A stretch of 57,347 nucleotides of DNA from the NCBI GenBank assembly GCA_028287785.1, contig JAQBOZ010000031.1, positions 1 to 57,347 of the forward strand, in the 5' to 3' direction. The notes below the pieces were generated by a model. It worked only from the letters and a program-made list of their open reading frames with translations, was not told the DNA's origin and searched no databases. Shown piece by piece: positions 1-8,520 of this stretch. Origin of the DNA: Chlorobiota bacterium. GTDB lineage: Bacteria > Bacteroidota > Ignavibacteria > OLB7. The stretch's first letter is position 1. Each line of letters opens with the position of its first letter. The translations under genes and the position numbers were made by a program.

Positions 1-1
1 G

Positions 2-3000
2 AACATCTACACCGAGCAGGGAACGCCGTTCCTCTTCACGCGGAAGATTCCCGGAACCAGCCTGATCTGGGGCTCGCAGGGCGTTGCACAGGGACAGGAT
101 CATTACCTCCAGGGAAAGAACGGCGCCAAGTTCGCCGGCTTTGTCTATGGCACCTATACCGGTGGCGAGGAGTATCGTCCCGGACGCACGAAGAAGAAGG
201 GTGATGATGTCTCCATCCTTGGTGGCGGCGGCGAGAATGATTCGGCCGACGCTCTCCATCCGTGCGAGTACGAGGAGTACAATGCGCTCTCCTACGGTTA
301 CCCGCTTGCTCCTCAGCGTCGCGTCCTCAGGCCGGCAGACAGCCTGAAGATCGATACGGTGATGGAGTGCACCGCGCTTCATGTCGTGATCAGGGCGCTC
401 AACCCAAGCCCGGTCGGCCTCCGTTCGATCTCGCTCGATCCGACCTCGGTGATCAACGCCAGGCTCAATCCGATCGACCCGTCCCGTCTTTCCGATATCA
501 TCGGCAAGAGCGTGGCGAAGGTGGATATCGTACCGATCAACCCGCTGAAGGATGCACAGGCAACGCTTGTGGTGAAGGATCGTACCGGCAAGGTCTGGTA
601 CATCTACTACACCTATCAGGCAGAGCGCCTCGATATGGATAAGGATTCGGTCAACTTCGGCGAGGTGACCAAGGGTCTGTCGCTGTCGACGACGATTACC
701 TATACCAACCCGCTCAAGCGTGATGTCAAGGTCGTTGACATGAAACTGACATCCGGTCTGGATGGCTTTACCATCGTCAGCACCGACCCTGCAATTCCGA
801 CCACGCTGAAGCCCGGCCAGACGCTCAAGGTTGTGGTGCGTGTCGATCCGAACATCGACAACAAGCTCTACCAGGATTCGTTGAAGGCCATTCTCGGATG
901 CGTGAACATCGCGATCCCGCTCAGCGCCGAGACCGTGCAGCCGATCATCACCATCAATGACGCCGAGTTCGGAGTCATGGTCGAAGGCGACCCGGTCAAG
1001 GGTAAACTGATCGATCTCTGCAACAACGGGCGCGGCTTTATTCGCTTCGCTCCGGACACCAGCAAGGATGCCTCGCCGGATGTGCTGACGTGGCTGGACA
1101 AGAACTTCAACGTTCCGCAGTCCACGCTCGACAGCCTGAAGAGCATGCAGCTCGGCCCGAACGAGTGCGTCCATTTCTATGTCTACTTCGATCCGTCGAA
1201 GAGCGGCCTCGGTAGCTTTGAGACCGTGGCTCGTGCATGGGCAAATACCCGGACCATCAAGGACCTTTCGAAGTGGACGGCAATCGTCACCAAGCCGGGT
1301 CCTCAGATCACCGGGTACCCATGGGGTGAGCAGTGGATTGTCCCCGCGGCTGTCAACTGCACCCAGGATAAGGCAACCAGCTATGAGAGCTTTATCTATG
1401 CGTTCAACAACGGCACCGCAGATGTCGACATCCAGTCGATCCAGCTGACCGGTGCTGATGCCCCTTACTTCGAGCTTGTCCGGGAAAAGGCGGGCGAGCA
1501 GATCGATCCGGGGATGCGTATTCCTGGAACCAAGCGTATCAGCGCGACTGAGATCGATACGGCCGGCATGCTTGCAAATCGCCTTCCGCAGAAGGTGCGG
1601 TTCAGGCCGACCGAGGAGCGGAGCTATTCATGCAATGTGGTTCTGACCACGGTTGCTGATCCGACTCATCCGATCCAGGCGTTCCTCAGCGGTACTGGTA
1701 TCGAATCGCATGCTCAGATCACGGGTCAGACCTACGGCCCCGCCCTCTTCGTCTCGTCGGGAGCGCTGATCGGTACGTCGAAGACGATCACGATCACGTC
1801 GAGCCCCGTCAAGGTGACGGAGAACCGTCGCGACCTTCACGTGACGAACGTGAGGATCACCGGACCGGACGCGAATGACTTCAAGATTACGACTGCTCCG
1901 CTCAACTTCACGATGAAGCCGAACGAGCAGAAGTTGATCGATGTCGAGTTCCGTCCGCAGACGTCTGGCAAGAAGTACGCATTCATCCAGCTCGATGGCG
2001 ATCAGTCGCTCTGCGACGTCGTTATCGACTCGCTCTACGGCTATACCTTCACGGTTGGTCTGGAGACTGAAGGCTACAACTTCAACATGAACCTCACCTG
2101 CAACCGTCCGGTTGGCACGGTCAAGGTGAAGAACACCGGCAGCGAGCCTATCACGGTCAACAACGTGAAGCTCATTGATTCGACGGACGCCTTTGAAATC
2201 GCGGTTGATCAGCTTCCGTTTACGCTGGCACCGAATGAAGTCAAGGAGATCCCTGCTACCTTCCACTCTCCGAACAACCGGACCGGCAGCTTCAGCGCGA
2301 CGGTCGAGTTCGAAGCTGTCGACAAGGATGGCAAGGTCGTCAACGTTCCGTCGGCGAGCCTGACGGGTCAGATGCGAATCCTCACGGTGGGAGCGCATAT
2401 CGACACCACGTATCGCGCATATCCGGGCAATCCGCTTTCGATCCCGGTCGTGCTCGACGACAATGCTGATCAGGCTCAGGTTACGACCCTCTTCATCAGC
2501 ATTCGCTACGACAACCGCGTCCTCCGCATGTCCAACGGCTCGGCGGATTCGGCGGCCATGGCAAAGCTGCTCAAGAACACGATCCTCGAAGGATGGACTG
2601 TTCGCATCGTCGAGGCAGATCATCCCGAGGGCGAGTACCTGGCGATCTTCACGGCGCCTCCGGGCAAGTTCCTCAAGGGTTCGGGCAACCTCCTGAATCT
2701 GAACTTCCTCACGTACCTTGGTGCAATCGACTTCTCGAAGCTCAACCTGAGCATCCTGCAGGTCGGTGATCAGCAGTGCGTGAAGGTCAACTCGAAGCCG
2801 GGTCTGGTGCGAATCGATTCTGTCTGCGGCCTCAACCTCCGCCTGATCGAGTCGACTGGATTCAACTACAAGCTGGGTCAGAACGCTCCGAATCCGTTCA
2901 ACCCGACAACCGACATCACCTTCTCGCTCGGCCTCGACGGTCAGACGACCCTCGAAATCTACGACGCGAGCGGCAAGCAGGTCGGTACGCTGCTGAACGG

Positions 3001-3124
3001 CTACATGAAGCCGGGAACCTACACGATTACCTGGGACGCAAAGAATCAGGCATCTGGTCTTTACTACTACAGGTTGCAGTCGGGTGACTGGACTCAGACG
3101 AACACGATGATCCTCCGTAAGTAA
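2..3124 (+). CDS. Large T9SS-secreted surface protein, 5' end missing
   Basis: The frame is open from base 2, so the true start is upstream; the first in-frame ATG (359) is internal. The earliest residues (an FAGFVYGTYTGGEEY stretch, then SYGYPLAP) resemble the end of the IgGFc-binding-like domain found in Bacteroidota surface proteins; this is a weak match. The middle is a string of Ig-like beta-sandwiches of the choice-of-anchor-D/ASPM-SPD2-Hydin kind, with motifs such as VNFGEVTKG and long stretches rich in T, V, D and N. From about 2395 to 2780 there is a cohesin-like domain, then IDSVCGLNLRLIE, then a textbook T9SS type A sorting domain (LGQNAPNPFNPTT, GLYYYRL, final MILRK) from about 2861. 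It is therefore probably exported by the Sec system and then T9SS, and attached to or released from the surface. Ligand unknown. A strong terminator follows. Confidence 0.9.
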   Translation, partial: NIYTEQGTPFLFTRKIPGTSLIWGSQGVAQGQDHYLQGKNGAKFAGFVYGTYTGGEEYRPGRTKKKGDDVSILGGGGENDSADALHPCEYEEYNALSYGYPLAPQRRVLRPADSLKIDTVMECTALHVVIRALNPSPVGLRSISLDPTSVINARLNPIDPSRLSDIIGKSVAKVDIVPINPLKDAQATLVVKDRTGKVWYIYYTYQAERLDMDKDSVNFGEVTKGLSLSTTITYTNPLKRDVKVVDMKLTSGLDGFTIVSTDPAIPTTLKPGQTLKVVVRVDPNIDNKLYQDSLKAILGCVNIAIPLSAETVQPIITINDAEFGVMVEGDPVKGKLIDLCNNGRGFIRFAPDTSKDASPDVLTWLDKNFNVPQSTLDSLKSMQLGPNECVHFYVYFDPSKSGLGSFETVARAWANTRTIKDLSKWTAIVTKPGPQITGYPWGEQWIVPAAVNCTQDKATSYESFIYAFNNGTADVDIQSIQLTGADAPYFELVREKAGEQIDPGMRIPGTKRISATEIDTAGMLANRLPQKVRFRPTEERSYSCNVVLTTVADPTHPIQAFLSGTGIESHAQITGQTYGPALFVSSGALIGTSKTITITSSPVKVTENRRDLHVTNVRITGPDANDFKITTAPLNFTMKPNEQKLIDVEFRPQTSGKKYAFIQLDGDQSLCDVVIDSLYGYTFTVGLETEGYNFNMNLTCNRPVGTVKVKNTGSEPITVNNVKLIDSTDAFEIAVDQLPFTLAPNEVKEIPATFHSPNNRTGSFSATVEFEAVDKDGKVVNVPSASLTGQMRILTVGAHIDTTYRAYPGNPLSIPVVLDDNADQAQVTTLFISIRYDNRVLRMSNGSADSAAMAKLLKNTILEGWTVRIVEADHPEGEYLAIFTAPPGKFLKGSGNLLNLNFLTYLGAIDFSKLNLSILQVGDQQCVKVNSKPGLVRIDSVCGLNLRLIESTGFNYKLGQNAPNPFNPTTDITFSLGLDGQTTLEIYDASGKQVGTLLNGYMKPGTYTITWDAKNQASGLYYYRLQSGDWTQTNTMILRK

Positions 3125-3149
3125 TCATCGCTTGTTCGCCCGGATTGTT

Positions 3150-3185
3150 GGGCGCCCCGGAAATTTCCGGGGCGCCCTTTTTTTT
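3150..3185 (+). terminator. Intrinsic terminator of the 5'-truncated T9SS gene
   Basis: A perfect 28-bp palindrome (GGGCGCCCCGGAAA and its complement, 3150-3177) is followed directly by eight T residues. It lies 26 bp after the upstream stop codon. Confidence 0.92.
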
Positions 3186-3228
3186 GGATTTTTTTGTTCC
3201 GGATATATTCCCCGCCATCCGCGCGCGC

Positions 3229-3262
3229 AAAAAAAAACGCGAAGCCCGCGATGGGCTCCGCG
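3229..3262 (-). terminator. Intrinsic terminator for the 868-residue minus-strand gene
   Basis: Read on the minus strand, a 10-bp stem with one mismatch (CGCGGAGCCC paired with GGGCTTCGCG, five-base loop) is followed by nine T residues (the A run at 3229-3237). It lies just beyond the stop at 3289. Together with the plus-strand terminator it insulates two convergent genes. Confidence 0.82.
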
Positions 3263-3288
3263 CCGTTATATATCCCATCCTCATCGTC

Positions 3289-5895
3289 TCATCGGACAAT
3301 CATCAGACGAAACGAAATCTCCTCCCCCCCCGATGAGAGCGTCGAGAAATACATTCCGGAAGGGAGATCGGAAAGATCGAGATCGATTGCATGCACGCCG
3401 ACCGATTCATGAGGACGAATCACACGCCGGACCTCCATGCCCGCCGCATCGTACAACAGCAATCGAAGTTCTCCCGGCCGCGACATCGCATACCGGATCG
3501 TGCCGTTGCCGGATGCGGGATCAACCGCATGCTCCAGAAGCGTAAACGCTCCGGGAACCGGCGGCAGATCGACTGAAGCCACGCCACACAGCAGCGTCTG
3601 GCGCGAACAGCAGAGCGGAAGATCTCCGCCGGATGTGCAGATCTCGATCGTCACCGGAGCGGAAGCGGCGGAATCGATCATCAGACGAAATCCCGCGAGC
3701 GAATCCCCCGATGCCACACTCGCTCCCCTGAACGCCACGCGTGTCCGCGTAAGACTGGCAAGCGACCATCCTCCCGCCCCGTTCACCGTCGCGTTGCGGA
3801 TAACGCCGGGGCCGCCGACAATCCGCGCCTGCACGCCATCGAAACCGCCGGGGGGCAGATGAAGATTGCGGATGGAGAAATCATAGACGCATGTGCCGGG
3901 ACCGGTTGCGGAAATCGCGGACGTGCTGACCGAATCGCACGGCTGCACCGTCGCCGGCGCAATGATGATATCCGCCGTGTCGATGCAGATGCGGCCGCCG
4001 CCGCCGAACGTCGACCAGATCAGCGGAACGTGAACGGGTGCGGCCAGCCGCCGTGCATCGATGCAGAAGGAAAATGGTGGCGTGGATGCCCCGGCGGGAA
4101 TCGCTCCGCCGGAAAACGAAATCGCGCGCGATGGCAATGTTCCGCCGGCGTGCCACGGCGCAACGTCCGTCGCGGAAATGAAGAACAACCCGCCGCCGAT
4201 GCTCAGTTGCACGCTGTCCAGCACCGCCGATGATCCCGACGGATTGGCAAGCGAAATCGAAAAGCAGGAACGGGATGAATCGGCCGATGGGATTCCCGCG
4301 ACGCGCGCGGAATCGCAGCCGGTTGCGATGATAAGATCGAGATCGACGGTGTCCGAGCAGAGCGCGCCGCGCACGTCGGATGTCAGCCACGCGATTCGCA
4401 GTGGATCGCGCGTGGATGCGCCGCCGGCGGAAACGCAGAATGAAAACGCCGCCGAGCCGCCGGCCGAAAGCGAGCCACCGCTGAAGATCGCGGAATCCCC
4501 CCCGAAATTCTCGACATGCCAGCCGGGCGGCGCGCTCGCTGACAACACCGTCCGCGCGGTTCCGGCGTTGGAAATGTGCGCCGTAAACCGCGTGATGGAA
4601 GTTGCGCGGGAATTCCGGTTGAACAGACGGAGCGCAACACAACGCCCGCCCCCCGGAGCCGATGCTTCCGCGCTCGCCGCGACGGAATCGCACGCGGTCA
4701 GCGGTCGCAGGCAGAAAACCGCTCCGGTTCCGGCATCCACGGGAACGCCGCGCGAAAAACTTTTCCAGCGATAGCGGATCGTGTCGCTGGCGGCGGCGGA
4801 ATTATCCAGGCAGATCGATTCAAAGAGCGCGGAATCGCCGGTGGAAAGGCCCGCGATCGATGTAAAGAAGACGGAATCGCGGGCCGGCGAAAGCGGATGC
4901 GCGTTCCATCCGTCAGGCGCGTCGGGATTGGCGCGAATCGCGGCGCCAGGCGTGAGCAACGCAAACGAAACCAGATCGATTGCCGAGCCTGCGACGTGAA
5001 GATTTTTGAACGAAAGATCGAAGCAGCAGGAATCGCCGGCTCCGCGCCCGATAAATCGCGCCGAATCGCCGCGCGTGAGCGAGGGAAACCGGAGCGTGAT
5101 GGTATCGCGACAAATAACATCGCCGCCGCTTGTGGACCACCATGCGATGCGGATCGCCGCGTCTCTCGGCGCCGAGAACTCGACGCGAAATCCCTCGGCG
5201 AAACGATCGCGCGTAAGCCCGCCGTTCTGCGCGCCGAAGCTGAGCGTATCGGGACGCGCTCGAAGTTTGATCCATCCGGCCGGAACCGCGCCGCCGGTTG
5301 TGACAAAGGAAGCGCCCGCGGTCAGGGAATGGAGATGAAAATCATCGATGACGCGATTGGGAGTATTGCCGGCGATCAGATCGAAATCCGCAAGCTCGGT
5401 CAAACTGCTGGGCCGAACCTGGGCAAACGCCTGATCGCAGTCGACGCCGCGGCAGGCCAGCAGCAGCGTATCGGAGCTGAGGACGCCATCCACCGTTCGC
5501 GTTTCCCAGAGCACGCGGACGATGCCGGTATCGCGCGCGCAGATATGAAATCCTCCAAGCGATCGGCCGGAGCGGATGTCCGCCGTCGCCGCGCTGCTGG
5601 TCCAGGTTGCGCTGGTCGTCGTCTGAAAAATCGTCCAGTTGGCCGGCGTCCCCGATGCGCCCGCCACAAAGGCGCCATGCCCGGAAAGGATCTGAAGACG
5701 CACCTCCGAAATCGTCACCGAAGTATCGTGGCGGTTATAGACCGTCAGATCGAAACAGCAGAGATATGGCGATCCGCCGGACGCAGCGGCAACTCCCACC
5801 GAATCGATCACAGCGGCCTCCGCCCGCCCGCCCGCGCCGTGCGCCAGCAGCAGCATCGCGGCGGCCATCGCCCCTTTTTTTACCGAATCACGCAT
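3289..5895 (-). CDS. Exported six-repeat beta-rich protein with T9SS sorting domain
   Basis: 868 residues. An N-terminal signal peptide (basic MRDSVKK, hydrophobic AMAAAMLLLA, cleavage near AEA) is followed by about six divergent repeats of roughly 120-135 residues. Each starts with a Cys-rich strand (SPYLCCFDL, DSCCFDLSF, GRCVALRLF, RSCFSISLA, GTCVYDFSI) and many carry a CDSV lead-in and a closing CxDT motif. The even Cys spacing suggests one or two disulfides per repeat. The last 85 residues form a T9SS type A domain (GELRLLLYDAAGMEVRR, LPSGMYF, final RLMIVR). The protein is probably a secreted or surface-anchored beta-sandwich chain; no enzymatic motif is visible. Start chosen because it gives a good signal peptide. 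Convergent with the preceding gene. Confidence 0.88.
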   Translation of the reverse strand: MRDSVKKGAMAAAMLLLAHGAGGRAEAAVIDSVGVAAASGGSPYLCCFDLTVYNRHDTSVTISEVRLQILSGHGAFVAGASGTPANWTIFQTTTSATWTSSAATADIRSGRSLGGFHICARDTGIVRVLWETRTVDGVLSSDTLLLACRGVDCDQAFAQVRPSSLTELADFDLIAGNTPNRVIDDFHLHSLTAGASFVTTGGAVPAGWIKLRARPDTLSFGAQNGGLTRDRFAEGFRVEFSAPRDAAIRIAWWSTSGGDVICRDTITLRFPSLTRGDSARFIGRGAGDSCCFDLSFKNLHVAGSAIDLVSFALLTPGAAIRANPDAPDGWNAHPLSPARDSVFFTSIAGLSTGDSALFESICLDNSAAASDTIRYRWKSFSRGVPVDAGTGAVFCLRPLTACDSVAASAEASAPGGGRCVALRLFNRNSRATSITRFTAHISNAGTARTVLSASAPPGWHVENFGGDSAIFSGGSLSAGGSAAFSFCVSAGGASTRDPLRIAWLTSDVRGALCSDTVDLDLIIATGCDSARVAGIPSADSSRSCFSISLANPSGSSAVLDSVQLSIGGGLFFISATDVAPWHAGGTLPSRAISFSGGAIPAGASTPPFSFCIDARRLAAPVHVPLIWSTFGGGGRICIDTADIIIAPATVQPCDSVSTSAISATGPGTCVYDFSIRNLHLPPGGFDGVQARIVGGPGVIRNATVNGAGGWSLASLTRTRVAFRGASVASGDSLAGFRLMIDSAASAPVTIEICTSGGDLPLCCSRQTLLCGVASVDLPPVPGAFTLLEHAVDPASGNGTIRYAMSRPGELRLLLYDAAGMEVRRVIRPHESVGVHAIDLDLSDLPSGMYFSTLSSGGEEISFRLMIVR

Positions 5896-6056
5896 GAAAT
5901 CCTCCCGATTGAATCACCACCACGAACATCTGGTTCCATCGGCGGCAATATCCAACAGCGTGCCCGCTTATGAAACAGGATTCTGCGGTGAGATGTGGCG
6001 TGAGGAGATTTCATCCGCGTCCGAGCGAACGATCAGCAAAAAAAAGTCCCGCGATC

Positions 6057-6365
6057 GGTAGTGACTCAGTTTGAATCCAGTCTTCCGTCTACTCAACAAT
6101 CATCGAGCGGCGATCCCTCCTTCACTCTTCAAGCTCCGTGGGAGCGCGCCGGTTGTAGCAACAATGCTCCCAGCTCCCGCTCAAGCTCCATCGGAGCGAA
6201 CCATCCCCGCATCCGTGCCAAATGGTACGCTCCGATGGAGCTTCAGATCATCGAAGACGTGGCATCGCTACAACCGGTACGCCCCGATGGGGCTGGAAGG
6301 AGAGATGCCGAATGCCCTCGATGAGTCCGAACAGCATGAGCCGTATCCCAAACTGAGTCACTACC
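6057..6365. mobile_element. MITE-like inverted-repeat element, copy A
   Basis: 309 bp bounded by perfect 17-bp terminal inverted repeats (GGTAGTGACTCAGTTTG at 6057-6073 and its complement at 6349-6365). The interior is a mosaic of short hairpins of the type AGCTCC-n-GGAGCG or GCCCCGATGGGGC, joined to GGTTGTAGCA on the left half and CTACAACC on the right half, so the whole element is roughly symmetric. There is no transposase frame. A related copy with matching termini lies at 14852-15122. The right end abuts a decayed gene that is cut off exactly at the repeat. No clear target duplication is visible at this copy. Confidence 0.72.
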
Positions 6366-6694
6366 AGTCGCTCGGTGTTGTTGGTGCGGATTGCAAGCGG
6401 AGTATTGTCGATCGAGCCGAGAAATGTTTTCGTCGGATCGATATTGCTGCTTCCCTTCAGCGACCAGAACATCGTGTCGCCGATAGTCCTGATCCTGCCG
6501 ATAAATCCGCTGCCGCCGGTGAGCGTATTGATAAACGTTGCGTTCACCGCGAGCAGCGTATCGATCTGCGGAAGGAGAAGCGGGGCGATATAATTCCGAA
6601 TGGCGAGAGCACATTGCGTTCGATCGTCTGCGATCGCAGCGATCCGCCCGCGATGATAACTACCGCAATCGGCACAAATCGATATCCCCTCATG
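6366..6694 (-). pseudogene. Decayed tail-fibre-like surface protein gene, frameshifted and truncated
   Basis: An ATG at 6694 opens a clear signal peptide (MRGYRFVPIAVVIIAGG then SLRSQT) followed by IERNVLSPF. Then a one-base shift is needed, near 6598-6605, to continue in the frame reading NYIAPLLLPQIDTLLAVNAT, and on to TFLGSIDNTPLAIRTNNTERL. The NFLGTTDNxPLxFRTNNTER motif is typical of Bacteroidota tail-fibre-like surface proteins, usually followed by more motifs and a C-terminal domain. Here the coding match stops at 6366, where the terminal repeat of the adjacent element begins, and the frame ends at a TGA inside the element (6248). A frameshift plus loss of the 3' part indicates a dead gene. 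It may be a relative of the intact gene at 54320. Confidence 0.7.
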
Positions 6695-7523
6695 GCAGTT
6701 CCTCCCTGTTGCAAAATCCGTTGAACGTGCGCTGTGCGCCGATGAAAAATACGTTGTGATGATATTTGATGTTCGTTCTCAGTCGGCGATGCGTGTCGCC
6801 ATAGAAGAATGAGTTCGAAAAAAAAGCTTCTTTGTTTTGATTGATGGTGGAGGGGAAAAATCGTGACGATCGAGAAAAATAACGCGAAAATAATCGATCA
6901 AAAATAAACGATGATTTTAATATTCGAAAGGGTTCGGCGCTGTTGAATCCGGCGTGATAAAATTGTGCGCTGTTGTCCATGATTTGCAATTACGTTGCGG
7001 GGTGGTATGATAGCGGGCCGGAATGTGATGGTCGGTCGATGGCGGCGGAACGGTATGTGCGGATATTTATTCCTGCCAACTAATCCGAAGGAGTTGCGTT
7101 GCTCACAGCGAAATAAGGTGATCGCTCCGGCGGGAGCCCCAACTATGAAAATGAAAATCTCCCCGCTCCGGGAGCAATCAGCGGCCTGCGCCGACCGCCC
7201 CGCTCGTCGAGGTTTTCCCAGGCGCAGCCCATCGGCCGTCCTGCCTGTAGTAATCCGATCCGGGGAATCGTGATCGAACGATGGGCTGCATGGACCTGAT
7301 ACGTTCAGTGCAGGGATGCCATCATTGGGTCGGGGTTGGAGAGTACATCTTTATGTACCCCTCCCGTCGGGGCGTCGATTCTCCCCTTCGATCGATGAAG
7401 AGATGCATCCGGACTGTATATTATCGGTTCCTGTCGCGTCGCGCCGGTGGTTTCTGGCAATGCGTCAGTTCCGCCGTTCCGGCGCCGATCAATCCCCTGA
7501 TGCCAGTCTCTCCGTCGCCTATC
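6695..7523. other. Gene-poor stretch, AT-rich in its first part
   Basis: About 830 bases without a credible gene. Bases 6750-6990 are clearly richer in A+T than the surroundings and probably hold the promoter region of the decayed gene. Around 7123-7173 two short hairpins (GCTCC-GGC-GGGAGC and GCTCCGGGAGC) and near 7358-7375 a CCCCTCCCGTCGGGG stretch recall the hairpin units of the two inverted-repeat elements, but no terminal repeats are present. Open frames here lack codon bias and similarity. Confidence 0.5.
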
Positions 7524-8345
7524 ATGATCCGTATCGTCAGCTTCCCGTTGTTCCTCCTTCTGTTGCTCGGCTGGCCCACGGCTGTTTCGTTATCCGCCGG
7601 GCAGCGCCCATCCCGTATCCTTCAGCCCCGCTCCGAGGCTGACAGTGCGCTCGATCTCTATATGAACGTCCTTGGCGCGAGCCTGCATCAGAAGGCTCGT
7701 GGCGCGCTTGCGGGGATTCCATCGCGCCCGCGTCGGCTTCTGGCGCTGAAATATTATCTCAACAGGACAGCGGAGGAGATTGAACGGAAGTGGGCGTGGT
7801 CGCAGGCGGAGGCATCGGCGTATCGATCGTCGGGAGAATATCAGGATGCGTTGCGGGAGCTGGTGGCCGTCCGGAGTTATTTCGCGATGCTGAGTCCGGG
7901 ATACCGTCTGGAGGCGAAAGTGGAGATACGGAGCTTCGGGGCGCAGCTCGGCAAATGGAACAGCGTCGGCTCGATCGGCTCGGCGGGAGGGGAGCTGATC
8001 ACGGCGGCTCTCACATTTCTTGCCGACAGCAGCCTTGTCGTCACCGACAGCAGTTCAAACCGCCTGTCGCGATTTATCGGTTTCCTTCACGACTTCGAAC
8101 CGAAGCAGATGCCGACCGTTGCGCTTCCCGGCCTTTCGCAGCACGGGCAGTTCCGCGCGTTCGATTTTCGGGTGATGAAAGGGGGGCGCGTGGTGGCCGG
8201 AACCGTGGCAAGGACGATTCCGGCGGTCTGGGATCGTGCGGGATGGACCGAAAAGCTCCGCGAAGCAATCTGCACCGCCAGCCGGAAGTTCGATGGCCCG
8301 CTCCCGGAGCCGTACGAGCCGTGGCATTACGCGTATCATCCCTGA
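7524..8345 (+). CDS. Exported protein of unknown function
   Basis: 273 residues from the ATG at 7524, which begins a clean signal peptide (MIRIVSFPLFLLLLLGWPTA, cleavage near SLSAGQ). An in-frame ATG at 7500 is possible; further upstream codons lack the local codon bias. The mature part begins with a helical stretch (ALDLYMNVLGASLHQKARGAL, a basic patch RPRR, then EEIERKWAWSQAEASAYRSS) and continues with beta-type sequence (LEAKVEIRSFGAQLGKW, TALTFLADSSLVVTDSSS). It ends PEPYEPWHYAYHP. I do not recognise a family. No sorting domain and no lipobox, so it is probably periplasmic. It precedes the ClC channel gene on the same strand by 175 bp. Confidence 0.6.
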   Translation: MIRIVSFPLFLLLLLGWPTAVSLSAGQRPSRILQPRSEADSALDLYMNVLGASLHQKARGALAGIPSRPRRLLALKYYLNRTAEEIERKWAWSQAEASAYRSSGEYQDALRELVAVRSYFAMLSPGYRLEAKVEIRSFGAQLGKWNSVGSIGSAGGELITAALTFLADSSLVVTDSSSNRLSRFIGFLHDFEPKQMPTVALPGLSQHGQFRAFDFRVMKGGRVVAGTVARTIPAVWDRAGWTEKLREAICTASRKFDGPLPEPYEPWHYAYHP

Positions 8346-8520
8346 GCGCGGCGGGCGGAATGCCCTGGGATGCCGCTGATCGAAGGAGAGATCATATGGG
8401 TCTGGGAGGATCGCGTGGAGGCATAAGAGCGCTACAATTGAGAACGGGATGATTCAGTCCGACGATGTATTTTCCTCCGATTATGTCATGGTACGATATG
8501 GTATTGGGGAGATGTGATTG

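Noticed and set aside
6690-6989. 99-codon minus-strand frame in the AT-rich stretch
   Set aside because: Phe/Ser/Arg-rich, no codon bias, no family; it overlaps the start of the decayed gene in another frame.
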